Shown here: positions 36,226-44,752 of the stretch, in pieces
Layout: each line of letters opens with the position of its first letter
How positions within the stretch are numbered: the stretch's first letter is position 1
Origin: an uncultured Clostridia bacterium
GTDB lineage: Bacteria; Bacillota; Clostridia; UBA1381
Length of the DNA: 64,000 nt
Reading direction: 5' to 3'
Assembly: GCA_934489015.1 (NCBI GenBank)
Contig: CAKSSN010000007.1
Span: forward strand, 57,141-121,140
Program-made: the position numbers and the translations under genes
Notes under the pieces: generated by a model
Database searches by the model: none
What the model was told of the DNA's origin: nothing
Seen by the model: only the letters and a program-made list of their open reading frames with translations

Positions 36226-38220
36226 ATGTACAAAAAGGTTTTAAGCGTATTTTTTGCGGCTGTTTTATCGCTTTCGGGTTTAAGCGTTTTTGCGGATGAT
36301 GAAATAACCGACGACTCGTCGGAGGAAGCTTGTGCAACCGGCGCGCTCGAAATGACGGATGAGCAGATAAGCAATATCAAAAACAGTATCCCGATGATTG
36401 TTGACGTGAAGCCGAACAGACTGTTTTATCAAAGGCTCAATGAGGAAAACGGAATTGCTTCCGATTCGGGTCTTGCAGGCGGCGGTATCGGAAGCAGTCT
36501 TGCGGATGACGGAGATGAGATCGTATCCGAAATTGTTTCGGATAATTCGCAGATCAGTACCAATTCTATGGTTTCACTTATGAGCGCTGACGATGAAGTA
36601 TCACTTCCCGCAAAGGTTGATAACAGCAGGGAAATGACGTTTCCTGTCATTGAAAATCAGGGAAATATTAATTCATGTTACGGCTGGTCTTTAGCATATT
36701 ATCAGCTGACAAATAATATAAATAAAATACGCGGTACCGATGCAAGGAAAAATTCAACAACTAATATAAGGGAAAATGTTTTTTCGCCTAATTGGGTATA
36801 CAATCTGGGGAACGATGGTGTTGATGAAGGTATGAGAGGGGACTCGGCGTTGAACGTTTTGTATTCCTATGGTTGCCCTCCCACAAACGAAGTATATACC
36901 AGTACCAAGAAGAGTTTCTCATGGTATCCAAATGCGGTTGTATGGGAAAAGGCTTTATACAATAAATGCGATGTTTATTACGGTAGCGTAAACCCAAACG
37001 GTGAGGATACACCTGTTACAAACCCAAACAGCTCAAATTTGGATGCTATTAAAAAGCTGTTGGCAGACGGCTACGTTGTCACAACGGAAACCTGCGCTTT
37101 ATATGATAAAGAAAAAAATCGTCCTATAGTGAAAAGAGGATATACAAGCAGCAATGCGCACGAATATGTGTGGACAGAAGTAAGAGATACCGGTGCTTTA
37201 GGTCATGCCGTTACAATAGTAGGCTATGATGACAACTTTAAGGTTGACATTAACGGCAACGGTTCATACGAAAGCGGCGAGCGAGGAGCTTTTAAAATTG
37301 CAAATTCCTGGGGTACTGCTGCTCCGAATCACAATAAAGGTTTTGTTTGGCTTGCTTATGATGCACTGAACAGAAAGTCATCTGTTTTAAGATCAAATAA
37401 TGTACTGAGAATTCCAGCATTCAGATATAACAATATGTTTTTGTTTGTAAAACCGAAAAAGGAATATAAGCCGCTTTTAACAGGCTCTGTAGGGATAAGA
37501 ACAAAAAACAGGGGAAGCTTGATTGCAAGGATAGGAATTGTTGATAAGGAGAATAGCAGAAATTATTGCGAAAAACAAGTAAGCACATTTAGCTATAATT
37601 TGATTAATGTCATTAATCCCGATGAAATAGAGGATCCGAATTCTGTTGCATTTGATATTAGCGGAGGAAACTATAATTTAAACGGAGTAGGCTCTTACCA
37701 TACGGATGAGGTAGTTTTTGATTTTACATCTCTTTTAACGGATTTTGAGCTTAAAAAGGATCATCAGTATGAGGTTTATGTTAAATTGTCCGATTATTCC
37801 GGAGGAGTGTCGTCAATAGAATCATTTACGTTAAAGGATAATAATACGGGAACAATATATCAAAGCGAAAATTTGCCTGTATCCACCGGCAGCGGTCAGT
37901 CGACTGTTGAAGCCGGCGTTGATTATGTCAGCAGTATAATAAGCGCAAAAAATGACAAGCAGTTTAAACTGACATTTAACAGCGAGCTGAACGAAGCTAC
38001 AGTAGATGAAGACAGTATATTGATAAGGAAATCCGATGATGATTGTGTTTTGATTAATGTGGCGTTGGATGAAACAGACAAAAAGGTTACCGTGTCGCGT
38101 AAATTCGGGACATATGATACGGATTTTTATACAATGAATATACTGACGTGGCTAAAAAGTAAGGGCGGTAATAGTCTGAAAGAAAACGTATCTATACCTT
38201 TCTATATTCCATTTCATTAA
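36226..38220 (+). CDS. Secreted papain-like (C1) cysteine protease
   Basis: A 664-residue exported protein: signal peptide (MYKKVLSVFFAAVLSLSGLSVFA), an acidic region (about 25-125) that could be a propeptide, then a C1A peptidase domain (about 130-400). The domain has the oxyanion Gln145 and catalytic Cys151 in ENQGNINSCYGWS, His327 in GHAVTIVGYDD and Asn360 in IANSWG. The C-terminal part (about 410-660) is beta-rich, with an end resembling SbsA/Big_5-type Ig modules (FKLTFNSELNEATVDEDSI). C1 proteases of this kind occur in clostridial surface-protein maturation (for example Cwp84), but the substrate here is unknown. The next gene begins 16 bp downstream. Confidence 0.88.
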   Translation: MYKKVLSVFFAAVLSLSGLSVFADDEITDDSSEEACATGALEMTDEQISNIKNSIPMIVDVKPNRLFYQRLNEENGIASDSGLAGGGIGSSLADDGDEIVSEIVSDNSQISTNSMVSLMSADDEVSLPAKVDNSREMTFPVIENQGNINSCYGWSLAYYQLTNNINKIRGTDARKNSTTNIRENVFSPNWVYNLGNDGVDEGMRGDSALNVLYSYGCPPTNEVYTSTKKSFSWYPNAVVWEKALYNKCDVYYGSVNPNGEDTPVTNPNSSNLDAIKKLLADGYVVTTETCALYDKEKNRPIVKRGYTSSNAHEYVWTEVRDTGALGHAVTIVGYDDNFKVDINGNGSYESGERGAFKIANSWGTAAPNHNKGFVWLAYDALNRKSSVLRSNNVLRIPAFRYNNMFLFVKPKKEYKPLLTGSVGIRTKNRGSLIARIGIVDKENSRNYCEKQVSTFSYNLINVINPDEIEDPNSVAFDISGGNYNLNGVGSYHTDEVVFDFTSLLTDFELKKDHQYEVYVKLSDYSGGVSSIESFTLKDNNTGTIYQSENLPVSTGSGQSTVEAGVDYVSSIISAKNDKQFKLTFNSELNEATVDEDSILIRKSDDDCVLINVALDETDKKVTVSRKFGTYDTDFYTMNILTWLKSKGGNSLKENVSIPFYIPFH

Positions 38221-38235
38221 ACAGGGGGTTCTATT

Positions 38236-40158
38236 TTGAAAAGGTTTTTAATTTTTTTGATTAGTGTATTTACTGTATTTTTAAGTAGTGTAACATTTGC
38301 CGATGCTTCTTTTATTTATAGACGTGATAAAACAATATTTCCACGCAAATCTTATATTTCTGTTTATGTCTATCCTAATGGTGAAATAGATTTGGATAAA
38401 GGCAGACAATATGATATGCCTGAAGATTATTTGTTTGATTTGTGCAGTGATTATGAATGTATGATGACGTATGATTTCAGATCAGAGGATAAGGAGAACC
38501 CACATCCTGATATCAATAAAGAGATAAAAGTAAAGCTTTCCGCCGGAAGCCGTGCAGGTGGACTTACAGAAAAGCTGGGTACGGATTTCAGAATATTTTA
38601 TGTTGGTTCTGAAAATCCGGAGCCGATAGAGCTTACAGAGTCAGAGAATGAAGTTACTTTTGAAATAAATAAGCTTGGAATGTATGCATTTTACTTTAAT
38701 GAAGGAAGATATAAGGTTGCTTTTTGTAAAAACGGTAATTTTGGCGATGATGAATTCCCGCCGACATACTGTATTTTAACTGATCTGAAAATAGATGATG
38801 TAATAAAGTTTCCGCCTATTCCGGAAAAAGAGGGATATGTGTTTACGGGTTGGAAGTCGTATCGCGGATCAGGCATTAGTTATGTAGAGCCTCAACCGCT
38901 TACACCGCTTGATCATACTATTTATCTTCCGTCATGGTACCCTGAAGCAGACTACGAGCCGCTTACCATAAAGCTTACTGCCGACGATGATATAACAAAA
39001 GGTAGGGAAGACGGTAAGACTGTTACGGTAACATTATCTGACGGATTTTTTACGAAAGGATACGACGGCGAATATGACAGCTATGTTACCGAATTGGAAA
39101 ACTGGCAGCTTTGCGGTAGCGATGATATTTCTATCGCAAGTGCAGAGCAAATCAGCGATAATTCGGTAAGACTTACGTTGTCGGGAAACAGTAAGGACAT
39201 ATATACAGACGGACATATATCAATAAAATTAAAAAGTGATTTAATTGAATTTGTAAAAGAAGAAGCTCCGGCGGAAGATGAAGATGAGGATACCGATTCG
39301 GATATTGAAGATGAAACGCCGGCAGATATAAAGTATAATGAAAACGGCGATGAGCTTGTTCCCGAAGAGCCGGACGATGATGACGATTCGCCGAAACGCG
39401 AAGAGCCGCTGACAAAAGCCATATTGGATGAAGACGGAGTAAGGCTTGAGTGGTATACAACCGAAAATGAGGTTGTATTGAACAAGCAGAAAAAAGCGTC
39501 ATCCGGCGGAGGCGGCGGTGTAACCGTCAACACGGTAAGCTTTAATACGGACGGTGCAGGCAAAATTTCTTCTCAGAGAGTTGTAAGAAATGCGCTTGTT
39601 CAGCAGCCGCAGACTCCGTTAAAGGACGGATATAAATTTGACGGCTGGTATACCGATAAGGAGCTTACGAATAAGTATGATTTTTCCGAAAAAGTTACAA
39701 AAAGCTTTACTCTTTACGCAAAATGGGTTAAGGATGAAGCTGCGGACAACACGCCCGACGAGCCGAAGACTGATAATAAGATAATTCTTACAATCGGCAA
39801 AAAGGGTGCGATTGTATTCGGAAGTGAGAAAGAATCCGACGTTGCTCCGCTGATTAAAAATTCGGTTACCATGCTGCCGTCAAGATTTGTTGCGGAAGCG
39901 CTCGGCGCATCGGTTTCCTGGAACGAGGAAAAAAGAGAGGTTACAATAGTCGGCAAGAATAAATCCGGCGAAAATGTTGAAATAGTAATTACAATCGGTT
40001 CAAAAAATGCGGTTGTAAACGGAAATCAAATCGAGCTTTCAGAGGCTGCGTTTATAGAAAATGACAGAACATATACACCTGTTCGGTTTATTTCGGAAAA
40101 TCTGGGCGCAAGCGTTGATTGGAACAGTGAAGACAATACTGTAACCATAAACAGCTGA
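38236..40158 (+). CDS. Secreted protein with InlB repeat and copper-amine-oxidase stalk domain
   Basis: A 640-residue protein starting with TTG at 38236 (CAGGGGG upstream) and a signal peptide (MKRFLIFLISVFTVFLSSVTFA). Around residues 155-235 is a degenerate InlB B-repeat (PPIPEKEGYVFTGWKSY). Residues about 340-395 are a very acidic linker. A clear InlB/Listeria-Bacteroides repeat lies near 432-500 (GYKFDGWYTDKELTNKYDF). The C-terminal 120 residues are a Cu-amine-oxidase N-terminal-like stalk domain (LPSRFVAEALGASVSWNEEKREVTI; TPVRFISENLGASVDW), which in Firmicutes often attaches proteins to the cell surface. It forms an operon with the papain-like protease and could be a substrate or partner of it. 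Confidence 0.83.
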   Translation: MKRFLIFLISVFTVFLSSVTFADASFIYRRDKTIFPRKSYISVYVYPNGEIDLDKGRQYDMPEDYLFDLCSDYECMMTYDFRSEDKENPHPDINKEIKVKLSAGSRAGGLTEKLGTDFRIFYVGSENPEPIELTESENEVTFEINKLGMYAFYFNEGRYKVAFCKNGNFGDDEFPPTYCILTDLKIDDVIKFPPIPEKEGYVFTGWKSYRGSGISYVEPQPLTPLDHTIYLPSWYPEADYEPLTIKLTADDDITKGREDGKTVTVTLSDGFFTKGYDGEYDSYVTELENWQLCGSDDISIASAEQISDNSVRLTLSGNSKDIYTDGHISIKLKSDLIEFVKEEAPAEDEDEDTDSDIEDETPADIKYNENGDELVPEEPDDDDDSPKREEPLTKAILDEDGVRLEWYTTENEVVLNKQKKASSGGGGGVTVNTVSFNTDGAGKISSQRVVRNALVQQPQTPLKDGYKFDGWYTDKELTNKYDFSEKVTKSFTLYAKWVKDEAADNTPDEPKTDNKIILTIGKKGAIVFGSEKESDVAPLIKNSVTMLPSRFVAEALGASVSWNEEKREVTIVGKNKSGENVEIVITIGSKNAVVNGNQIELSEAAFIENDRTYTPVRFISENLGASVDWNSEDNTVTINS

Positions 40159-40218
40159 TTTGTTTTATAAAATAAGCTAATTATCTTTATTTTGCAAAGA
40201 CCGGGGGAAATGGAAAGG

Positions 40219-40242
40219 GAGCCTTAAATAAGGCTCTTTTTT
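40219..40242 (+). terminator. Terminator
   Basis: GAGCCTT pairs with AAGGCTC and is followed by six T, closing the secreted-protein operon. Confidence 0.85.
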
Positions 40243-40322
40243 CATACTTTGTTATAATTTCATAAAATCGACAGCTTATTTTGGTGTGTTTATACAAATA
40301 TGGTTTTTCTGATTTTATGGTG

Positions 40323-40351
40323 TTGACATGGTGTGTGACGGGTGATATAAT
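40323..40351 (+). promoter_or_regulatory. Consensus promoter of the PHP gene
   Basis: TTGACA (40323-40328) and TATAAT (40346-40351), spacer 17 bp, 28 bp before the ATG. Confidence 0.8.
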
Positions 40352-40378
40352 ATACAAAAACAAGAGGGCGTGGTTATA

Positions 40379-41380
40379 ATGAAAAAGATATTTTTAAGTA
40401 AAGAAAAAAATTTTTATAAGGCAAATCTTCATTGCCATTCCACAGTTTCGGACGGATCAAAAACGCCGGAAGAACTGAAAGAAATGTATATGCAGCACGG
40501 ATATTCTGTAATTGCATATACCGATCATGATGTTTTAATTCCGCACGGTGATTTAACAGATGATAAATTTCTTGCACTGAACGGTTATGAAATGGAGATT
40601 AACGAAAAAAGCAACGATTTTTCACTTTCTAAAACCTGTCATTTATGTTACATTGCTCTTGATGAAAATAATCTTACGCAGGTATGCTATCATAGGGAGT
40701 TGTATTTGTTCGGAAATGCTCCGAAATACAGAACGCTTATTAAATATGACGACCGAAAGGCGGATTTCGTAAGAGAATATACACCGGATAAAATAAATGA
40801 AATGATTAAAGAGGGCAGAGATAACGGATTTTTTGTTACATATAACCATCCTGTATGGTCGCTTGAAACACTCGGTGAATACGGTAAATATCGCGGCATG
40901 AACGCTATGGAAATATGCAATTACGGCTGCATGGCAGAGGGGTATAGCGATTATAACGAAAAGGAATATGATGATATGCTGCGCGGCGGAGAGCGGATAT
41001 ACTGTATAGCGACAGACGATAATCATAATTACAGAGAGGATTCGTTCGGCGGATTTACCGTTATAAATGCCGATAAGCTGGAATACGGCTGCATTACCGC
41101 CGCTTTGACAAGCGGTGATTTTTATGCTTCGCAGGGACCGGAAATTTACGAGCTTTGGTATGAGGACGGGAAAATCGGTATAGAGTGTTCCGACTGCGCG
41201 TCTATTGTTTTGTCAACAGGCAGAAGACGTGCCGATATTATTAAAGGGACTGATAAGCCGCTGACTTCGGCTGTTTTTGATACTTTTGACCTTGATAATT
41301 ACGTAAGAATAACAGTTACTGATTTGTGCGGAAAACATGCAAATACAAATGCATATTTTGTTGATGAATTAAAAAAATAA
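40379..41380 (+). CDS. PHP-domain phosphoesterase-like protein
   Basis: A 333-residue cytoplasmic protein with the PHP metal-binding blocks: NLHCHSTVSDG (about residues 18-28), YTDHDVL (about 48-54), NHPVWS (about 158) and TDDNH (about 213). PHP proteins are metal-dependent phosphoesterases (histidinol phosphatase, polymerase proofreading, 5'-3' exonuclease); the subgroup and substrate are unknown here. The start is ATG 40379, with AAGAGGG eleven bases upstream; the GTG at 40370 is too close to it. Monocistronic, with its own consensus promoter and a terminator after it. Confidence 0.85.
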   Translation: MKKIFLSKEKNFYKANLHCHSTVSDGSKTPEELKEMYMQHGYSVIAYTDHDVLIPHGDLTDDKFLALNGYEMEINEKSNDFSLSKTCHLCYIALDENNLTQVCYHRELYLFGNAPKYRTLIKYDDRKADFVREYTPDKINEMIKEGRDNGFFVTYNHPVWSLETLGEYGKYRGMNAMEICNYGCMAEGYSDYNEKEYDDMLRGGERIYCIATDDNHNYREDSFGGFTVINADKLEYGCITAALTSGDFYASQGPEIYELWYEDGKIGIECSDCASIVLSTGRRRADIIKGTDKPLTSAVFDTFDLDNYVRITVTDLCGKHANTNAYFVDELKK

Positions 41381-41387
41381 GTAAAAT

Positions 41388-41418
41388 AAAGCTGCGGACG
41401 TTTTGTATTCGCAGCTTT
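41388..41418. terminator. Bidirectional terminator
   Basis: AAAGCTGCG (41388-41396) pairs with CGCAGCTTT (41410-41418) between the convergent PHP and DUF4367 genes. Confidence 0.75.
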
Positions 41419-41425
41419 AAAATTT

Positions 41426-42379
41426 TTAATTTATGCTTTTTATAATTTTTATTATTTCGTTTTTTTCGAGCCCGTCATCGGAGCTCAAAGCGTATGCGTT
41501 TTCGCCGTCATTCCATACGGCGGTGTAGTATTTTTTGTCGCTTCCTTTTAATGTAGCGGTTGTATTTCCTATAATTTCTGTTTCGCATATATCATACACG
41601 TTATAATCACCGCTTATATCCTCATCTGTTTTTTGTGTGCGGTAGGTTATCGCGGAGTCCTTATCATCGGAATACGATATTTGAACAAGCTCATCGCCTA
41701 TCAGCAGCATAGAGGATTTTTCAAATCCGTTCGGGAGGTATGACGGAGTTTTTATTTCATATCCAAGCTCGGCGTTTATTTCATCAAGGCTCATCTCGTC
41801 CGAAAACGTATTGCCGCCCATAACAGTATTTTCGTCGTTGTCTATAGGCTCATTGTCCTCCGGCTGAATTGACGGTACTGCGCTTTGAGGCGGAATCTCG
41901 GAGACAGTCGGCTCGGCGGTTTTATCCGGAGCCTGAGGCGAAAGCGTGGGCACTGTATCAGTTATCCGACTTTTTGGAATTTCTGTTTTTTGCGGCGCGG
42001 AGGGCGTAGTATTTTCGATTTTTGTTTTATTCGGCGCAGGGGTTTGCTGATTTGCTGCATTTTTTGCTTTTTCCCGTCCGTTGCCGGTCGTTTCACCGGG
42101 TAAATTTAATTCGGTATTATCCGGCGTTTCCGTCACGAGCGGAGACGCGCTTTGAGGGGGAGTCGGCATTACGTAATATTCTTTCGATACATTAATTCCG
42201 GTAAGGCATATCGCTATGCAGGCTGCCGCACCTGCGGCATATCTTATATATCTGTATTTAATAAATTTTTTTGATTTTTTGTCATTTATAATTTTTTCGG
42301 AGGCGGCTTTTTTTATCTTTTCTTTAAGTTCATCTGAAGCGACTATTTTGTCCATAGCTTCGTTGTATTTATCACTCAA
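41426..42379 (-). CDS. DUF4367-type membrane protein, probable anti-sigma partner
   Basis: A 317-residue protein starting with TTG at 42379, nine bases after AAAGGAGG. It has a basic N-terminal cytoplasmic part, one membrane helix (YIRYAAGAAACIAICLTGINV, about 44-64), a Pro/Thr/Ser-rich linker (about 70-200), and a C-terminal DUF4367-like domain (about 210-317, SYLPNGFEKSSMLLIGDELVQISYS.. DISGDYNVY). The start overlaps the end of the broken sigma gene, the usual layout of an ECF sigma and its membrane partner. The domain is closely related to that in the 42943 protein, sharing DISGDYNVY. Confidence 0.78.
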   Translation of the reverse strand: MSDKYNEAMDKIVASDELKEKIKKAASEKIINDKKSKKFIKYRYIRYAAGAAACIAICLTGINVSKEYYVMPTPPQSASPLVTETPDNTELNLPGETTGNGREKAKNAANQQTPAPNKTKIENTTPSAPQKTEIPKSRITDTVPTLSPQAPDKTAEPTVSEIPPQSAVPSIQPEDNEPIDNDENTVMGGNTFSDEMSLDEINAELGYEIKTPSYLPNGFEKSSMLLIGDELVQISYSDDKDSAITYRTQKTDEDISGDYNVYDICETEIIGNTTATLKGSDKKYYTAVWNDGENAYALSSDDGLEKNEIIKIIKSIN

Positions 42380-42863
42380 AATCGTAATCCTCCTTTAAAA
42401 TATTTTTTAATTTTTCTCTTGCTCTGTGAAGCAGAGATCTTACCGTTGCATCGGTTTTGCCTGTAAGCTTTGCAATTTCGGCTGTTGAATATCCCTCGTA
42501 ATAAAACATATGAACAGTTATTCGGTACTTTTCCGGAAGCGACATAACGGCGCTGAAAACTTCGGAATTTTAGTTGTAGCTGTCATATGCTCCTATTTCG
42601 GCAGCGTCGTCTATAGATGTTTTATGCTTATTCCAAAACAAATTGAGCCTGCTTTTGCACATATTTATTGTTGCGCGGACGATCCAAAGCTTCTCATGCT
42701 TTTCGTCATTAAATACCGGCTTTTTATCTATTATCTGCATAAATACGTCCTGAACGGTATCTTCGGCATCTGCCCTGTTTTTTAGATATGTATATGCTAT
42801 TCTCAGTATGGTTGTGCTGTATTTATCAACAAGACAGCTTATATAATCCTGAGTGATTTCCAA
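42372..42863 (-). pseudogene. ECF sigma factor interrupted by an in-frame TAA
   Basis: Read from the TTG at 42863 (GGAGGT seven bases upstream), the frame gives 97 residues of sigma region 2 (MEITQDYISCLVDKYSTTIL.. AEDTVQDVFMQI.. LWIVRATINMCKSRLN), then TAA at 42572-42570. The same frame then continues without any gap through region 4 (FSAVMSLPEKYRITVHMFYYEGYSTAEIAKLTGKTDATVRSLLHRAREKL) to TGA at 42372. A single base change (for example GAA to TAA) in the linker would explain this. Region 4 could in principle restart at the ATG in AVMSLPEK. The gene overlaps the DUF4367 partner, which is intact. It could be a true null, a strain variant or a sequence error. Confidence 0.85.
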
Positions 42864-42908
42864 AACAAATACCTCCGATACAATTTATTTTTTATATAAA
42901 GAATATTT

Positions 42909-42935
42909 CTGCTGCCGTTGTGTGCGCGGCAGCAG
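42909..42935. repeat. Intergenic hairpin between the leftward genes
   Basis: CTGCTGCCG pairs with CGGCAGCAG across nine bases. T content after it on the minus strand is low, so it could be a weak terminator or an attenuator of the downstream sigma gene. Confidence 0.5.
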
Positions 42936-42942
42936 ATGAGTG

Positions 42943-43806
42943 TTATTTAAGGCCTTTTATAAAGTCTGTAACAGCCTTTTCACCGAGCACCGTATTCGAT
43001 GAAAGTGAGAAAGTATATTCGCCGTTTTTCCAAAATGCAGAGGTGGTTTTTCCATTTTCTCTGAACGTAACATCCAAATTGTTTATTTTAAGTGTTTTTG
43101 TTGTTTTATACACGTTGTAGTCGCCGCTTATATCGTCGCTGCCTTTTGCCATTCTGTATACAATTTCGTTTTTGTCGTTTGAATAAAACAGCTGAAATAC
43201 CTCGTCAGATATTGTTCCGATATAAGAAAGCTTATATCCGTTCGGAAGAGTTGACGGTGTGAGTACATTGAAGCCTACAGCCTTTTCAGCTTCATCTATG
43301 CTTTTGTAATCCTTAAGCGGATTTGGAATTTGTGTGCCGTTATCTTCGTTTTTAAAGGTGATAACATTGTTCTCTACCGTAAATGCTTCGCCGCAGTTTA
43401 ATATGTTAAACATTTCTGCGGGGACAAAGGTTGTTCCGTTTTTATTTACCGGTGCTGCGCCGAGCACTGTCGGAGCTGACATACCGATTGCTTTTGAAGA
43501 AGCCATATAATAACTGTCCTCGCCTATACGGATTTTTGTGTTTACCTCGCCGTTATCAAGGCTTACGCTTTGCGTTTCGCCGTCCCACTCAACTTTAAAG
43601 CCGAGCTTTTCCGCAACGCTTCTTAGCGGAAGCATAATGTTTTTACCCTCTGTGTATACGCCGCCTGCCGGTAAATCCGTTCCGTCTATAACAATTCTGT
43701 AGGCTGCCTGTGCAGGTGCGCTTGTGAGCAGCGGCTGCTGAGCGTATGCTCCGGATGAGCTTAAAATAATTCCGAGTGCAACAATTGTATTTATAATTTT
43801 TTTCAT
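42943..43806 (-). CDS. Secreted stalk-domain protein with DUF4367-like C-terminus
   Basis: A 287-residue exported protein: signal peptide (MKKIINTIVALGIILSSSGAYA), Cu-amine-oxidase N-terminal-like stalk domain (about 36-155, NIMLPLRSVAEKLGFKVEWDGETQSVSLDNG), and a C-terminal DUF4367-like domain (about 170-287, LPNGYKLSYIGTISDEVFQLFYSNDKNEIVYR..DISGDYNVYKT). The latter is a paralogue of the C-terminal domain of the anti-sigma-like protein at 41426-42379. It is upstream of the interrupted sigma gene on the same strand, with AAAGGGG before its ATG. It may present the same ligand-sensing fold outside the cell; that is inference. Confidence 0.8.
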   Translation of the reverse strand: MKKIINTIVALGIILSSSGAYAQQPLLTSAPAQAAYRIVIDGTDLPAGGVYTEGKNIMLPLRSVAEKLGFKVEWDGETQSVSLDNGEVNTKIRIGEDSYYMASSKAIGMSAPTVLGAAPVNKNGTTFVPAEMFNILNCGEAFTVENNVITFKNEDNGTQIPNPLKDYKSIDEAEKAVGFNVLTPSTLPNGYKLSYIGTISDEVFQLFYSNDKNEIVYRMAKGSDDISGDYNVYKTTKTLKINNLDVTFRENGKTTSAFWKNGEYTFSLSSNTVLGEKAVTDFIKGLK

Positions 43807-43922
43807 GATTAATTTCCCCTTTAATATTTATTTTTTTGATTTGCTTTTTTGAGGTCCTCACTTATATAACAAATCACGATTGACAAATGTTGCACTTATT
43901 TAAAAATTTTTTTTAAAAACTC

Positions 43923-43951
43923 TTGAAAAAGTTTTTTATATGTGGTATACT
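43923..43951 (+). promoter_or_regulatory. tRNA-Arg promoter
   Basis: TTGAAA (43923-43928) and TATACT (43946-43951), spacer 17 bp, 20 bp before the tRNA. Confidence 0.75.
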
Positions 43952-43971
43952 GTTATTATGTTCTTTAATAT

Positions 43972-44048
43972 GTACCCGTAGCTCAGCCGGATAGAGCGTC
44001 AGACTCCGACTCTGAAGGTCGTGCGTTCGAATCGCATCGGGTATACCA
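43972..44048 (+). tRNA. tRNA-Arg (anticodon CCG)
   Basis: A complete cloverleaf: acceptor GTACCCG/CGGGTAT, D arm GCTC/GAGC, anticodon stem TCAGA/TCTGA with loop CTCCGAC (anticodon CCG, reading CGG), T loop TTCGAAT and encoded CCA. Confidence 0.95.
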
Positions 44049-44052
44049 CGTC

Positions 44053-44087
44053 GGAGCAGGCAATAAAAAGCTTGCTCTGTTTTTTTT
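44053..44087 (+). terminator. tRNA terminator
   Basis: GAGCAGGC pairs with GCTTGCTC (one G-T), then a T run. It is nearly the same as the terminator after tRNA-Met at 47077. Confidence 0.85.
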
Positions 44088-44265
44088 GCAAAAATCAAAG
44101 CCTTGCGGCGCGAATAATCCTATAGCATTAATATCATCCGAGCTTTTTATTTAAAAAATACATTTTCTTTTCTTATTATATAATATATCCTTAAAATTTT
44201 CAAGCGTAAATTTTTAATGTAATAAAGGTGTAAAACAAAAAATATAAATTTTTTTCAAAAAGTAC

Positions 44266-44320
44266 TTGACAAATTTGTTCGACAGGTGTAAAATATAAAT
44301 ACATTCGACAATTGTAAAAT
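44266..44320 (+). promoter_or_regulatory. Promoter with two BlaI-type operators, second locus
   Basis: TTGACA (44266-44271) and TAAAAT (44289-44294) at 17 bp. TTCGACAGGTGTAAAAT (44278-44294) and TTCGACAATTGTAAAAT (44304-44320) are near-identical units with an ACA-NN-TGT core, spaced 26 bp. The layout matches the first BlaI promoter (27 bp spacing), but the operator word differs. Confidence 0.75.
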
Positions 44321-44392
44321 GTAATGCTGCCGATTATGAAAACGCGTATTATAATCGGTTAATTCAAAAAACCGCAAAAGGAGCTAAGTTAA

Positions 44393-44752
44393 ATGAAAAA
44401 AATACCCGACAGCGAGCTTGAAATTATGATGATTATATGGGACGCCGGAAAAAGCGTAACATCGGATTACATAATGGAGAGAATACAAAAGGACTGGACA
44501 AAAACAACACTTTTAAATCTTCTTACGCGCCTGTGTGAGCGCGGTGCGCTTTCGCGAGGAAAGGAAGGCAGGCATAATATATATTCTCCTCTTATAAAAA
44601 AGGACGAATACCTGCAAAGTGAAAGCAAAAGCTTTCTGTCGAAAATGTATCACAATTCGCTTACCGGACTTGTCGCATCGCTTTATGACGGGAAAAGTAT
44701 AACAAAAGACGATCTTGACGAGCTGAAAAAATTTATTGAGGAGGCAAAGTGA
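44393..44752 (+). CDS. BlaI/MecI-family transcriptional repressor (second copy)
   Basis: A 119-residue winged-helix repressor (MKKIPDSELEIMMIIWDAGKSVTSDYIMERIQ.. TKTTLLNLLTRLCERGALSRGKEGRHNIYSPL), related to the one at 14504 but clearly diverged, including in the recognition helix. AAAAGGAG precedes the ATG by nine bases. The M56 protease gene begins at the base after its stop, so the pair is translationally coupled. The presumed operators at 44278-44320 differ in sequence from those of the first locus, so the two circuits are likely insulated. Confidence 0.9.
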   Translation: MKKIPDSELEIMMIIWDAGKSVTSDYIMERIQKDWTKTTLLNLLTRLCERGALSRGKEGRHNIYSPLIKKDEYLQSESKSFLSKMYHNSLTGLVASLYDGKSITKDDLDELKKFIEEAK

